Shown in pieces: positions 39,083 through 46,414 of a stretch of 48,891 bases of DNA; the stretch's first letter is position 1; each line of letters begins with the position of its first letter. The DNA comes from Planctomycetota bacterium. GTDB taxonomy: Bacteria; Planctomycetota; UBA1135; JADKAF01. The notes below the pieces were generated by a model. The model made no database searches. It was not told where the DNA came from and was given only the letters and a program-made list of their open reading frames with translations. The stretch spans positions 1 to 48,891 of the forward strand of contig JAEUHW010000328.1 in assembly GCA_016793245.1 (NCBI GenBank), read 5' to 3'. Made by a program: the position numbers and the translations under genes.

Positions 39083-39961
39083 ATGCGGTCCGCCCTCAAC
39101 CGAAGCGAATCCACCCGCACCCATCGCGCCAGCCCCGACCGCCCCGCGCGCGTCGGTAGTGCCTGGCTCGTCGAAGACGCGCGCACCCGCGATACTCGCG
39201 GGGCGCTCGGCGGCATTCCCCTCGACGAAGTCGTGCGCCGCGTGCGCTCGCTCGCGAGCGAGCTCGGCGAGGCCGACTGGGAGCGCTCGGAGCTCGAGGC
39301 CTCTCTGGCGGCCCTCGCCGCCGATCCGGAGGTCGGCGAGGAGACGCGCGATCGGCTCCACACGCGGCTGATGGAGATCTATCGCAACCATCGCTCGGCC
39401 GGGGCCTTCGCGCTGCTCTACGATCTGAACCAGCGCGTCTTCTTCTGCACGATCTACTCGCGTGCCCGGCGCTATGGCTGTCTGGTCGATGCCTCCGACG
39501 TGCTGCAGGAGGTCTTCCTCAACATCTATCGCTACCCCGATCGCTTCAAGAGCGAGAAGGCGGCTTCGTTCCGCAATTGGGCCTACACGATCATCCGCAA
39601 CACGCTGCTGAAGAGCCTGCGCGCGCACGTGCGCACCAGCAGCGCCGAGCTCGGCGTGGAAGATCTCTCCGAGCGCCGCGACGTTCGCGCGCGGACGCCT
39701 CTGCGCCATGCGATCCAAGAGGAGAGCCAGGCCGAGACCCAGCGTTCGTACGCGATCTGCCTGCACCTCTACCTCGCGATGTTCAATCAGCTCTCCGCGA
39801 AGGAGCGGCGAGCGCTGGAGCTCGTCGAGGTCGAGGACCGTTCGTACCGCGACACGGCGGACCTCCTCGGCATCAAGCTCGAGAACCTGAAGATGGTCAT
39901 CTTCCGCGCGCGGAAGAAGATCTACCGCGCCATGCGCAAGGTGTTGAACCATGCTTCCTGA
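39083..39961 (+). CDS. RNA polymerase sigma factor, ECF-like
   Basis: 292 residues. Region 2 covers about 120-180 (SDVLQEVFLNIYRYPDRF, FRNWAYTIIRNTLLKSLR) and region 4 about 235-290 (LSAKERRALELVEVEDRSY, DTADLLGIKLENLKMVIFRA), with a spacer and no region 3, as in ECF sigma factors. A non-conserved N-terminal stretch of about 90 residues precedes region 2 (LDEVVRRVRSLASELGEAD). The ATG at 39083 is the first in-frame ATG after the promoter region; an internal start at 39373 (MEIYRNH) is possible. It overlaps the zinc-finger/TPR gene by 11 bases, so the two are coupled. Confidence 0.88.
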   Translation: MRSALNRSESTRTHRASPDRPARVGSAWLVEDARTRDTRGALGGIPLDEVVRRVRSLASELGEADWERSELEASLAALAADPEVGEETRDRLHTRLMEIYRNHRSAGAFALLYDLNQRVFFCTIYSRARRYGCLVDASDVLQEVFLNIYRYPDRFKSEKAASFRNWAYTIIRNTLLKSLRAHVRTSSAELGVEDLSERRDVRARTPLRHAIQEESQAETQRSYAICLHLYLAMFNQLSAKERRALELVEVEDRSYRDTADLLGIKLENLKMVIFRARKKIYRAMRKVLNHAS

Positions 39962-41114
39962 GCGCGATCCTCTGGCGGCGCCTCACTCGTCCCGCGTCCT
40001 GCGCGTGGTGAAGCGCCTCGATCCCTGCGAGGCGATCCAGCTCGATCTCTCGTGCATGGTCGATGGCGAGGCCGATGAAGCCGCCGTCCGCCGTGCGCTG
40101 ATCCACGTCGAGGTCTGCTCCGAGTGCCACGGGTTCCTGGAGAACGTGCGTGGCCATCTCGAGCTGCACCGCGATCTCTGCGACCCGCGCCTGCTCATGC
40201 GGCGCCTGCGCACGATCGACGGCCTCGAGCTCTTCACGCGCTCTTCGATCCGGGCCAACCTGCGCCGGTTGTCGGAGTACTTCTACCAACTCGGCAAGGC
40301 CTACCTCCTGCTCGCGACCGACCAGCGCTACATGCTGCAGGTCTTCGATGAGCCCGTGCCGATCGCCGGGCTCGAGAAGCGCGGCCGCGGCTTCGTCGAG
40401 GATCAGCTCGCGTCGCGGCGTTCGCCGGCGGAGAGCGAAGCCGCCGACGACCTCCTCGAGCTCGATCTCGAAGCCGGCTCCTCGTACGACTGGGTGAAGG
40501 CGCGCTCGCTCCTCGACGGCCGGCTCGAGCGTGCTCCGCAGAACCTCGAGAAGGCCCGCAAGCTCCTCGAAGAAGCCCTGCTCGTCCGCCCCAGCTACGC
40601 CGAGGCGCGACTCTACCTCGGCTTCTACCACCAGCATGCGGGCGACCACGCGCGCGCCGAGCTCGAATACCGCCGCGTGTTCGAGACGGCTCGCAAGATC
40701 CGCAACCGCGCGCACGCCGCGGTGCAGCTCGGCGTTCTCCAGCACGAGCGCGGCGAGCTGCAGTCCGCGGTGCGCTGCTTCCGTTGGGTGACGCGCGCGG
40801 GGCTCGTGCGCCGCGACGGGCGCTTCTTCTTCGTCTTCTACAACCTGGCGCTGCTCTACGCGCGTCTCGGCGATTTCGAGCGCTGCACCAAGTGCTTCGA
40901 GATCCTGCACCACCGCCATCGCGCGCAGGGTGCTGAGATCGAGCGCTTCCTCGCGCGCGCCGACGCGTTCAAGGAGACGTTGCGCGAGCAGCCCGAGCTC
41001 GCCGCGGAGCTCGCGCGTTCTTGCCCGAGATGGTTCCCTTTGAATGATGGCCCGAAGCAAGCGGCCTCGGCCGACGAGGTCGCTGCGACGGACTCTCCGC
41101 GGAGGCCGGCATGA
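39951..41114 (+). CDS. putative zinc-finger anti-sigma-like protein with TPR repeats
   Basis: 387 residues. The N-terminus carries a zinc anti-sigma type site: H52-x3-C56-x2-C59 with upstream C26 and C35 (PCEAIQLDLSCMVDGEAD, HVEVCSEC). No membrane helix follows, so if it is an anti-sigma factor it is a soluble one. Residues about 180-335 hold TPR-like repeats (KARKLLEEALLVRPSYAEARLYLG, split by helices; ALLYARLGDFERCTKCFEIL). It would bind the co-encoded sigma factor and respond through its TPR part; this is inferred from gene order and the zinc motif. The start overlaps the sigma stop by 11 bases, and the stop overlaps the next gene by four. Confidence 0.82.
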   Translation: MLPERDPLAAPHSSRVLRVVKRLDPCEAIQLDLSCMVDGEADEAAVRRALIHVEVCSECHGFLENVRGHLELHRDLCDPRLLMRRLRTIDGLELFTRSSIRANLRRLSEYFYQLGKAYLLLATDQRYMLQVFDEPVPIAGLEKRGRGFVEDQLASRRSPAESEAADDLLELDLEAGSSYDWVKARSLLDGRLERAPQNLEKARKLLEEALLVRPSYAEARLYLGFYHQHAGDHARAELEYRRVFETARKIRNRAHAAVQLGVLQHERGELQSAVRCFRWVTRAGLVRRDGRFFFVFYNLALLYARLGDFERCTKCFEILHHRHRAQGAEIERFLARADAFKETLREQPELAAELARSCPRWFPLNDGPKQAASADEVAATDSPRRPA

Positions 41115-41812
41115 ACGGCTACCCCAGAATCTGGTCCACTCTCGCCCGCACTTCGAGTGCGGCGCTCTCGGGTCTGCGAGCCTGCTCCGGCGTGTTCGCA
41201 GCGTTGCTCCTCTTGCTCCCGTGCTCGCTCGTGCGCGGCGGCGACGGCGTCGGGACCGACGGCCTGATCGGCAGCCTGCCTCAGCGGCGCGGCCCCAATG
41301 GCGAGTGCCTCTTCCAAGGGCTCGCGGCATCCTTCGTACCCGCGGCGGGGAGCTTCTGGAGCTCGATGCCGGGAGCGTCGGGGCTCTTGGCCTTCGAAGG
41401 CCCGGAAGCCGAGATCCGCGGCTCGATCTCCGCGGTGCGACGCGAAGCGGGGCGTACGCGAGTTCGGCTGACCGAGGAAGCGATCGCGCTGGCGTTCGGG
41501 TGCGATGTCGACATGAGCGTCGATTTCCAGCGCCTCGCGAACGCGGGAGCCAACACGTACCTGCAGCTCCCGTCGAGCTACGTCGCGACCTTCGTCTCCG
41601 CGGCGTCGTCGAGCGGGGTGATCTTGAGCGAGGGCGTCGCCGCCAACGCGCGCCACTTCTACCTGAACCTCGGCTTCATCGTGCGCACGATGGGCCAGTA
41701 CTGGCTGCCCGACGTCGAGCTCTACTTCGTCGATCCCCAGGCTCGGCTCCTGCGAGCGCGCTTCTCTCTCGAAGCCGGCTCGTTGGTGAGGATCCAGGTG
41801 ACCTCGAGCTGA
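41111..41812 (+). CDS. exported hypothetical protein in the sigma operon
   Basis: 233 residues. A hydrophobic segment at about 28-42 (GVFAALLLLLPCSLVRGGDG) after a 20-residue basic N-terminus looks like a signal peptide. The mature part has a regular beta/alpha pattern (LLAFEGPEAEIRGSISAVRR, RTRVRLTEEAIALAFGCDVD, YVATFVSAASSSGVILSEGV). I do not recognise a family. Overlap by four bases (ATGA) with the zinc-finger/TPR gene makes it the third member of the operon and a possible output or signal for the sigma factor. A strong terminator follows. Confidence 0.75.
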   Translation: MNGYPRIWSTLARTSSAALSGLRACSGVFAALLLLLPCSLVRGGDGVGTDGLIGSLPQRRGPNGECLFQGLAASFVPAAGSFWSSMPGASGLLAFEGPEAEIRGSISAVRREAGRTRVRLTEEAIALAFGCDVDMSVDFQRLANAGANTYLQLPSSYVATFVSAASSSGVILSEGVAANARHFYLNLGFIVRTMGQYWLPDVELYFVDPQARLLRARFSLEAGSLVRIQVTSS

Positions 41813-41876
41813 TCCCGTCGACGGAGCGGCGCTGGCGATCCATGCGCCGAGCACTGCGCTGCGAGCGCGAACCGAT

Positions 41877-41908
41877 GCGGGGGCCCGAGCGGCCCCCGCG
41901 CCGTTTTC
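41877..41908 (+). terminator. intrinsic terminator of the sigma operon
   Basis: GCGGGGGCC (41877-41885), loop CGAGC, GGCCCCCGC (41891-41899), then GCCGTTTTC. A 9-bp all-G/C stem with a short T-run on the + strand. Confidence 0.85.
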
Positions 41909-41947
41909 AGCGCGAAGATCCAGCACCGAGTCGAACGTGAGAGCAGG

Positions 41948-42361
41948 TCAGACGCCGATCTGCTCGAGGCGCCGCAAGCGCCGATCGAGACGCATCGCGG
42001 CGCGGCGCGTGCGCGCTTCGCGCACGGCGGCTTCTTCGATGGGCACGCCGAGCTCGAGCGCGCGGCGAGTGAGCGCGCGGCCGAGGCAGGATTCGCGCCA
42101 GCAGCACGACTCGTGCGGGCAGACGCTGTTCCCGGTGTCGAAGCAGGCCTCATAGCCCTCGCGCTGCTGGATCGAGCGCACGAGCTCGCTCAGATTGCGG
42201 CCAGCATGGGGCAGGCCGAGCTCCTCGGCCTTGGTTCGGGCTAGCTTCTCGATCACGGCTGCGTTCCGGCGCGGAGGTCTGCTCTCGCTTCGGTGCGAGC
42301 GAAGCCGCAGCTTGAGCACGCGCCGATGGAACGCGAATCGCAGAGCCCGCCGTCGGGTCAT
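41948..42361 (-). CDS. small Cys-cluster protein, SAP/Rho-N-like
   Basis: 137 residues. The middle (VIEKLARTKAEELGLPHAGR, NLSELVRSIQQREGY) resembles the helix-turn-helix SAP/Rho N-terminal fold that binds nucleic acid. A cysteine cluster follows at about 89-108 (CFDTGNSVCPHESCCWRESC), similar to small proteins with 'CFGT...CxxxxCxWRxxC'. The C-terminus is basic. It overlaps the methyltransferase start by four bases and is the last gene of the five-gene minus-strand operon. A metal-binding or RNA-related role is a guess. Confidence 0.7.
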   Translation of the reverse strand: MTRRRALRFAFHRRVLKLRLRSHRSESRPPRRNAAVIEKLARTKAEELGLPHAGRNLSELVRSIQQREGYEACFDTGNSVCPHESCCWRESCLGRALTRRALELGVPIEEAAVREARTRRAAMRLDRRLRRLEQIGV

Positions 42362-43011
42362 CGGTCGGTCTGCGCTCGCCGGACGAGCGCGACCGCGAAG
42401 CCCTCGCAACCGAAGGGACGACGGCGCGCGAGCCAGCGCAAGAGCGGTCCGCGCGCGGGGAGGATCCAAGCGCCCGAGCGGGCTTGAAGGCCCTCGCGCG
42501 CCGCGGCTTCGAGCAAGGTGAGCGGATCCAGCCAAGCCGTGTGGCGCGCGTGCACTTGCGGCTCGCCGCGGCGCAGGATCTTCGAGCTCTGCCGGAAGCT
42601 GAAGGGGTTCGGCGTGGTGAGGAGCAAGAGTCCCTCGGGTCGGAGATGGCGAGCGAGGTTTCGCAGGAAGGCGCCCGCGTTCCCCACGTGCTCGATCACC
42701 TCGCCCGCGACGATCGTCGCGTACGGACCGCCCAAGTCGTCGCGCTCGGCGTCGGCGAGGCGCACGGCGAAGCCGTGCTGCGCCGCGATCTCGACGGCGC
42801 GCTCGTCGGCATCGATGCCGTGGACCTCTGGGCAGCGCGAGCGGATCCACGCGTGCAGCGATGCGGCGATGCGCTCGGGGCGGCGCTCGTCGATGCAGCC
42901 GATGTCGAGGAGCGGTCCTTCTCCGAGGAGCGGAGCGAGGAACTCCTCGCGACGTTCGATCACCGGCAGCGCGCGCACCCAGCGGAGGCGCTCTTCGAGC
43001 TCGGCGCTCAT
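42358..43011 (-). CDS. class I SAM-dependent methyltransferase
   Basis: 217 residues. Motif I GPLLDIGCID binds S-adenosylmethionine; VHGIDADERAVEIAAQHGF is motif II, YATIVAGEVIEHVGNAGAFL and HLRPEGLLLLTTPNP are motifs IV-V. The pattern is that of UbiG/COQ3-like small-molecule methyltransferases, but the substrate cannot be read. Coupled by four-base overlaps to the SGNH hydrolase upstream and the Cys-cluster gene downstream. The start MSAELEERLRWV at 43011 was chosen because it overlaps the previous stop. Confidence 0.86.
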   Translation of the reverse strand: MSAELEERLRWVRALPVIERREEFLAPLLGEGPLLDIGCIDERRPERIAASLHAWIRSRCPEVHGIDADERAVEIAAQHGFAVRLADAERDDLGGPYATIVAGEVIEHVGNAGAFLRNLARHLRPEGLLLLTTPNPFSFRQSSKILRRGEPQVHARHTAWLDPLTLLEAAAREGLQARSGAWILPARGPLLRWLARRRPFGCEGFAVALVRRAQTDR

Positions 43012-44423
43012 CGAGCTCCCCGCCGCGAACGGATCGAGAGGAGCTCTTCTCGCTCGAGGAGGAAGCGAGCGGCGCCCTCGGCGATCCGCGCGTGGCCGAT
43101 CGCGTTCGGGTGGATCGCCTCGCCGTGCGCGAACTCCGCATAAGGAGCATCGGCGCAGTCGTAAGCGGCTCCGGCGAAGCGTCCGCAGGGGAGCGCTCCG
43201 TCGCCCGGCTCGTCGTCGATGCGGTGGTAGACCAAGGTCATCAGACGCTCCATCGAGCTCGTTCGGTCTTCCAGGTAGCTGCGCGGCACGAGCGCCCAAT
43301 CCCGTGACGAGCCGGCGTCGAGCTCGAGCCAGGCCTCGGAGGCGTCGCGCCGCAGCGAGCGCAGCTCGAGGTCGGAGTGCTCGCGCACGAGATCGCCCGG
43401 GAACGCGAGCGCCAAGAGCTCGTCGTCGCCTCGCTCCCAGCGCGCGCGGAGCTGCGGCTCCACCGTTGCGCGCAGGCGCCGCGAGAGCGCGAGCGGTGCG
43501 GAGGGCGCGGACGCGATCCCGAGCGGCGAGCGCCCATCGAAGAACGGCAGCGCGCGTCTCGCAGCGAACGCGCGCAGCGCATCTCCCGTGCGGGCATGGG
43601 GCAAGCAGAGGTCGGCGAGGAGCAAGGTGATGCCCGCGTCGCGGCAGAGTTGTGCCGCGTCTTCCAGCGCGTTCTCGAGCTCCGCCCGCGGCAACCGCCG
43701 CTGCAGCGCCGATCCGGGCGCTGGCCGCCCGGGCTCCTCGATCTCGAAGAGCCGGCGCGCGGCCCGGAAGATCGCGCTCTCGCGGCGCACCACGAAGAAC
43801 GCGTGCGCGAGCGGGTCGGAGCTCGCGGCGCGCCGCAAGCGCTCCGCGTCGGCGGGACCGGGGCGCAGCCAGTGATCGTTGAAGCCCGTCGCGAGGACGA
43901 CGAGGTCGGGCGCGAACGCGAGCGCGCGGGTGCGGAGCTGCGCGACGGCCTGTGCCGTGGTGAAGCCCGGCACGGCGAAGTTCAGCACCTCGACCTCGCG
44001 ACCCGCGCCGCGCAGGCGCCGTTCGAGCACGCGCGGCCAGCACTCGCTCTCGGGTACGCGCCAGCCGAAGCTCACGGAATCGCCGAGCACCGCGATGCGG
44101 AAGAGGCCCGCGCGCTTCGCGAGCTCGACCTCGCGCATGCGCATGCCGTGCGCATTGGTGCGGATCTCGATGCCGAGGCGCGCGGGCGGCGGCGCCGAGA
44201 GACTGTTCGCGGCGCTCTCGTCCTGCGCGAGGACCGCACTCGCCCGCAAGCGCTCGAGCGTCTCGCGATCGGGGCGCAGCAAGGCGCGATGGAACGCGCG
44301 CGCGTGGGACGGCGGCAGATCCAGGTTCGAGCCCGCGGCGAACGGCAAGAGCAGCTCGAGCGAGAGGAGCGCGAGGAGCACACCGGCTCCGTGGCGCGCG
44401 AGGCTCCGCAGCGCGCGGCTCAT
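43008..44423 (-). CDS. membrane-anchored SGNH/GDSL hydrolase
   Basis: 471 residues. N-terminal hydrophobic segment (about 13-30, GVLLALLSLELLLPFAAG) is a signal anchor. The hydrolase has block I GDSVSFGW with nucleophile S116, block III GFNDHW (N182), and block V EAIHPNAIGH with H438 (Glu in place of the usual Asp three residues earlier). Such enzymes remove acyl groups from lipids, sugars or proteins. About 190 residues between blocks III and V contain a large insertion including RDASEAWLELDAGSSRDW. It is in operon with SppA and a methyltransferase. Confidence 0.82.
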   Translation of the reverse strand: MSRALRSLARHGAGVLLALLSLELLLPFAAGSNLDLPPSHARAFHRALLRPDRETLERLRASAVLAQDESAANSLSAPPPARLGIEIRTNAHGMRMREVELAKRAGLFRIAVLGDSVSFGWRVPESECWPRVLERRLRGAGREVEVLNFAVPGFTTAQAVAQLRTRALAFAPDLVVLATGFNDHWLRPGPADAERLRRAASSDPLAHAFFVVRRESAIFRAARRLFEIEEPGRPAPGSALQRRLPRAELENALEDAAQLCRDAGITLLLADLCLPHARTGDALRAFAARRALPFFDGRSPLGIASAPSAPLALSRRLRATVEPQLRARWERGDDELLALAFPGDLVREHSDLELRSLRRDASEAWLELDAGSSRDWALVPRSYLEDRTSSMERLMTLVYHRIDDEPGDGALPCGRFAGAAYDCADAPYAEFAHGEAIHPNAIGHARIAEGAARFLLEREELLSIRSRRGAR

Positions 44424-44731
44424 CGCCCGCGTCTCGCGAGCGCTTGGTTCAGCAGCGGCAGTCCCAAGGCGACGACACTCGCCGCTGCGCCGAGGATGCC
44501 CAGCGCCACGAGCCAAGGTTGCTCGGTGCCATAGGGCGCGAGCCAAGCTCCACCCGCTCCCATTCCGGTGATCGCGAGCGCGAGAGCGGGAGCCGAGCAC
44601 AGGCCATAGCGCGAGGTCGGCCGATCGTCGGCGTCCTCGACTTCGTCGGCGAAGATGTGCCGGATCAACAGAGCACCGGTGCCGAAGCAGAGGCCGAGCA
44701 GGGCGAGGCCCGCCCACGCGAACGAGCTCAT
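44420..44731 (-). CDS. small three-helix membrane protein
   Basis: 103 residues. Hydrophobic helices at about 4-22 (FAWAGLALLGLCFGTGALL), 44-63 and 74-96 (WLVALGILGAAASVVALG), with an acidic loop DEVEDADD between the first two. It sits between SppA and the SGNH hydrolase with four-base overlaps on both sides. NfeD-type proteins are common SppA partners, but no OB-fold domain is present, so I do not call it NfeD. Confidence 0.7.
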   Translation of the reverse strand: MSSFAWAGLALLGLCFGTGALLIRHIFADEVEDADDRPTSRYGLCSAPALALAITGMGAGGAWLAPYGTEQPWLVALGILGAAASVVALGLPLLNQALARRGR

Positions 44732-46284
44732 CGCAGCTTCTCCTCGCCGCGCTCGCACGCGGCGAACGACCCCAGCGCATCGACGAGGCGCAGCGCTTCC
44801 GCCGCGCGCCCCGACCAGATGCGCCCGCGCGCGGCGCGCTCGACGTCGGCGTCGGACAGCCCGCGGCCTTCGGCGACGCAGCGGCGAAAGCGCGCGTAGA
44901 TCGCGTCGATGGTGCGCTCGAGCAGCGCGCGCTCGTCGGACTCGAGCGGCCCGGTCCAACCGTGCAAGCCTTGGAAGCGGCCGCGGTCGACGTGCTCCGC
45001 GCCGATGCCGAGCTTCTCGAGCAAGCGCGAGGCGTCGAGCTTGCCGGCGAGCACGCCGATCGAACCGGTGAGCGTCGTGGCGTGCGCTTCGATGCGCCGC
45101 GCCGCGGTGGCGATGTAGTAGCCGCCCGAGGCCGCGACCGACCCCAAGTGCGCGACGAGCTCGCGCTCGCGCGCGAGCAGCGCGAGCTCGCGGTGCATGA
45201 GATCGGAAGCGAGGGCATCGCCACCGGGCGAGTCGATGTGCAGGATCCAGCGGTCGATGTCGCGGCGTTTCCGCGCCGCGCGCACCTCGCGCGTGAAGTC
45301 GACCAGCCCCGTCGTGCGCGGGAAGAACGGCAGCGCTCGTCTCCGCGAGCGACCGCGCACGATGGCGCCTTCGACGCGCAGGAGGCCCTGGCGCCGATCT
45401 CGCGGCGGAGGCGCCGCGCGGAGGAGCCAGCGCCGCGCGTCGCGCCACGAGCAGAGCTCGCGCTCTTCGCACTCGGGATCGAGCGCGGCCAAGAGCTCGT
45501 CCTCGTAGAGCACGTGGTCGATCCAAGCGCGCGCGTTCTCTTCGCTCGCGAGGCAGGGCCCGAGCGAGAGCCGCGCGCGCAGTGCCTCGACGCTCTCGCC
45601 GCGGAGCTCCTCAAGGCGCGCGAGGAACCACTCGTACACGTCGTCGAGAAAGGCGCCGAACGCTTCTCGCTGCGGCTCGCTCATGCGCTCTTCGGTCAGC
45701 GCATCCGCGGCGCCCTTGTACTCCGCGCGCTTCACGACTTCGGCGCGCAGGCCCGCGCGCTCGAGCAGGCGCTTGCCGTAGAGCTGCGTCACGCGCAGGC
45801 CGCGGAGATCGAGCTCGCCGAGAGGCGACATCGCGCGGCGTTCGCAGGCGCTCGCGATCAAGAGCTCCGCGAGCCCCCATGCGTGCCCGAACGCGGCGAT
45901 GCGCAGCCCCGCTCTCCGCGCTTCGAGCAGCGCTTCGGCGATCTCGTCGGCGCTGGCGAACGGCAGCGCGCCGCGCAAGGTCCAGAGCTCCGGGCGCACG
46001 ATCACGCCGCGCACGCGCGGATCGGCGCGGCAGCGCGCGAGCAGCGCGCGCAAGGACGCGAGATCGAAGCTCGTGCTGCGGGCGAACGGCAGGCGCCAGG
46101 TGCGCGGCGTCGGCAGGAGCTCGAAGGCCCACGGTTCGTCGAGGTGGATCCAGGTGCTGCGCCTGCGCCGGAGGCGCCGCAGCCCGTTCGACGCCCCGCG
46201 GAGCACGGCGCGCGTGGCGCGGCGCAGCGCTCCACGCCACGGCGCACGCGCCGGGCTCGGACGGGAGGGCGAGGCGGAGCTCAT
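44728..46284 (-). CDS. sppA: signal peptide peptidase SppA-like serine protease
   Basis: 518 residues, the long 67K type with two ClpP/crotonase-like halves. The catalytic pair is K190 in AEYKGAADALT and S386 in GSVAASGGYYIA. DSPGGDAL (351-358) is the conserved second-half strand. SppA degrades cleaved signal peptides and other membrane-released peptides. The N-terminus (RGALRRATRAVLRGASNGLR) is basic and amphipathic with no clear membrane helix, unlike typical SppA, so it may be peripheral or use the small membrane protein in the next gene as anchor. The 130-bp gap to the divergent M1 gene holds the promoters. Confidence 0.92.
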   Translation of the reverse strand: MSSASPSRPSPARAPWRGALRRATRAVLRGASNGLRRLRRRRSTWIHLDEPWAFELLPTPRTWRLPFARSTSFDLASLRALLARCRADPRVRGVIVRPELWTLRGALPFASADEIAEALLEARRAGLRIAAFGHAWGLAELLIASACERRAMSPLGELDLRGLRVTQLYGKRLLERAGLRAEVVKRAEYKGAADALTEERMSEPQREAFGAFLDDVYEWFLARLEELRGESVEALRARLSLGPCLASEENARAWIDHVLYEDELLAALDPECEERELCSWRDARRWLLRAAPPPRDRRQGLLRVEGAIVRGRSRRRALPFFPRTTGLVDFTREVRAARKRRDIDRWILHIDSPGGDALASDLMHRELALLARERELVAHLGSVAASGGYYIATAARRIEAHATTLTGSIGVLAGKLDASRLLEKLGIGAEHVDRGRFQGLHGWTGPLESDERALLERTIDAIYARFRRCVAEGRGLSDADVERAARGRIWSGRAAEALRLVDALGSFAACERGEEKLR

Positions 46285-46414
46285 GGCGTGCAGGATCCCG
46301 CGCGGCGCCCTCTGCGCGCAAGGGTGCGCCGCTCCGCCGTGGAAGCCGAGCGCGGGCGCGGGCAGACTCTGAGGTCGCGCAGCTCACCGCTCCCCAGCCC
46401 ACGCCGCTCGCACC

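Noticed and set aside
44420..44731. NfeD partner of SppA
   Set aside because: Three membrane helices are present but no OB-fold domain; the name cannot be supported.
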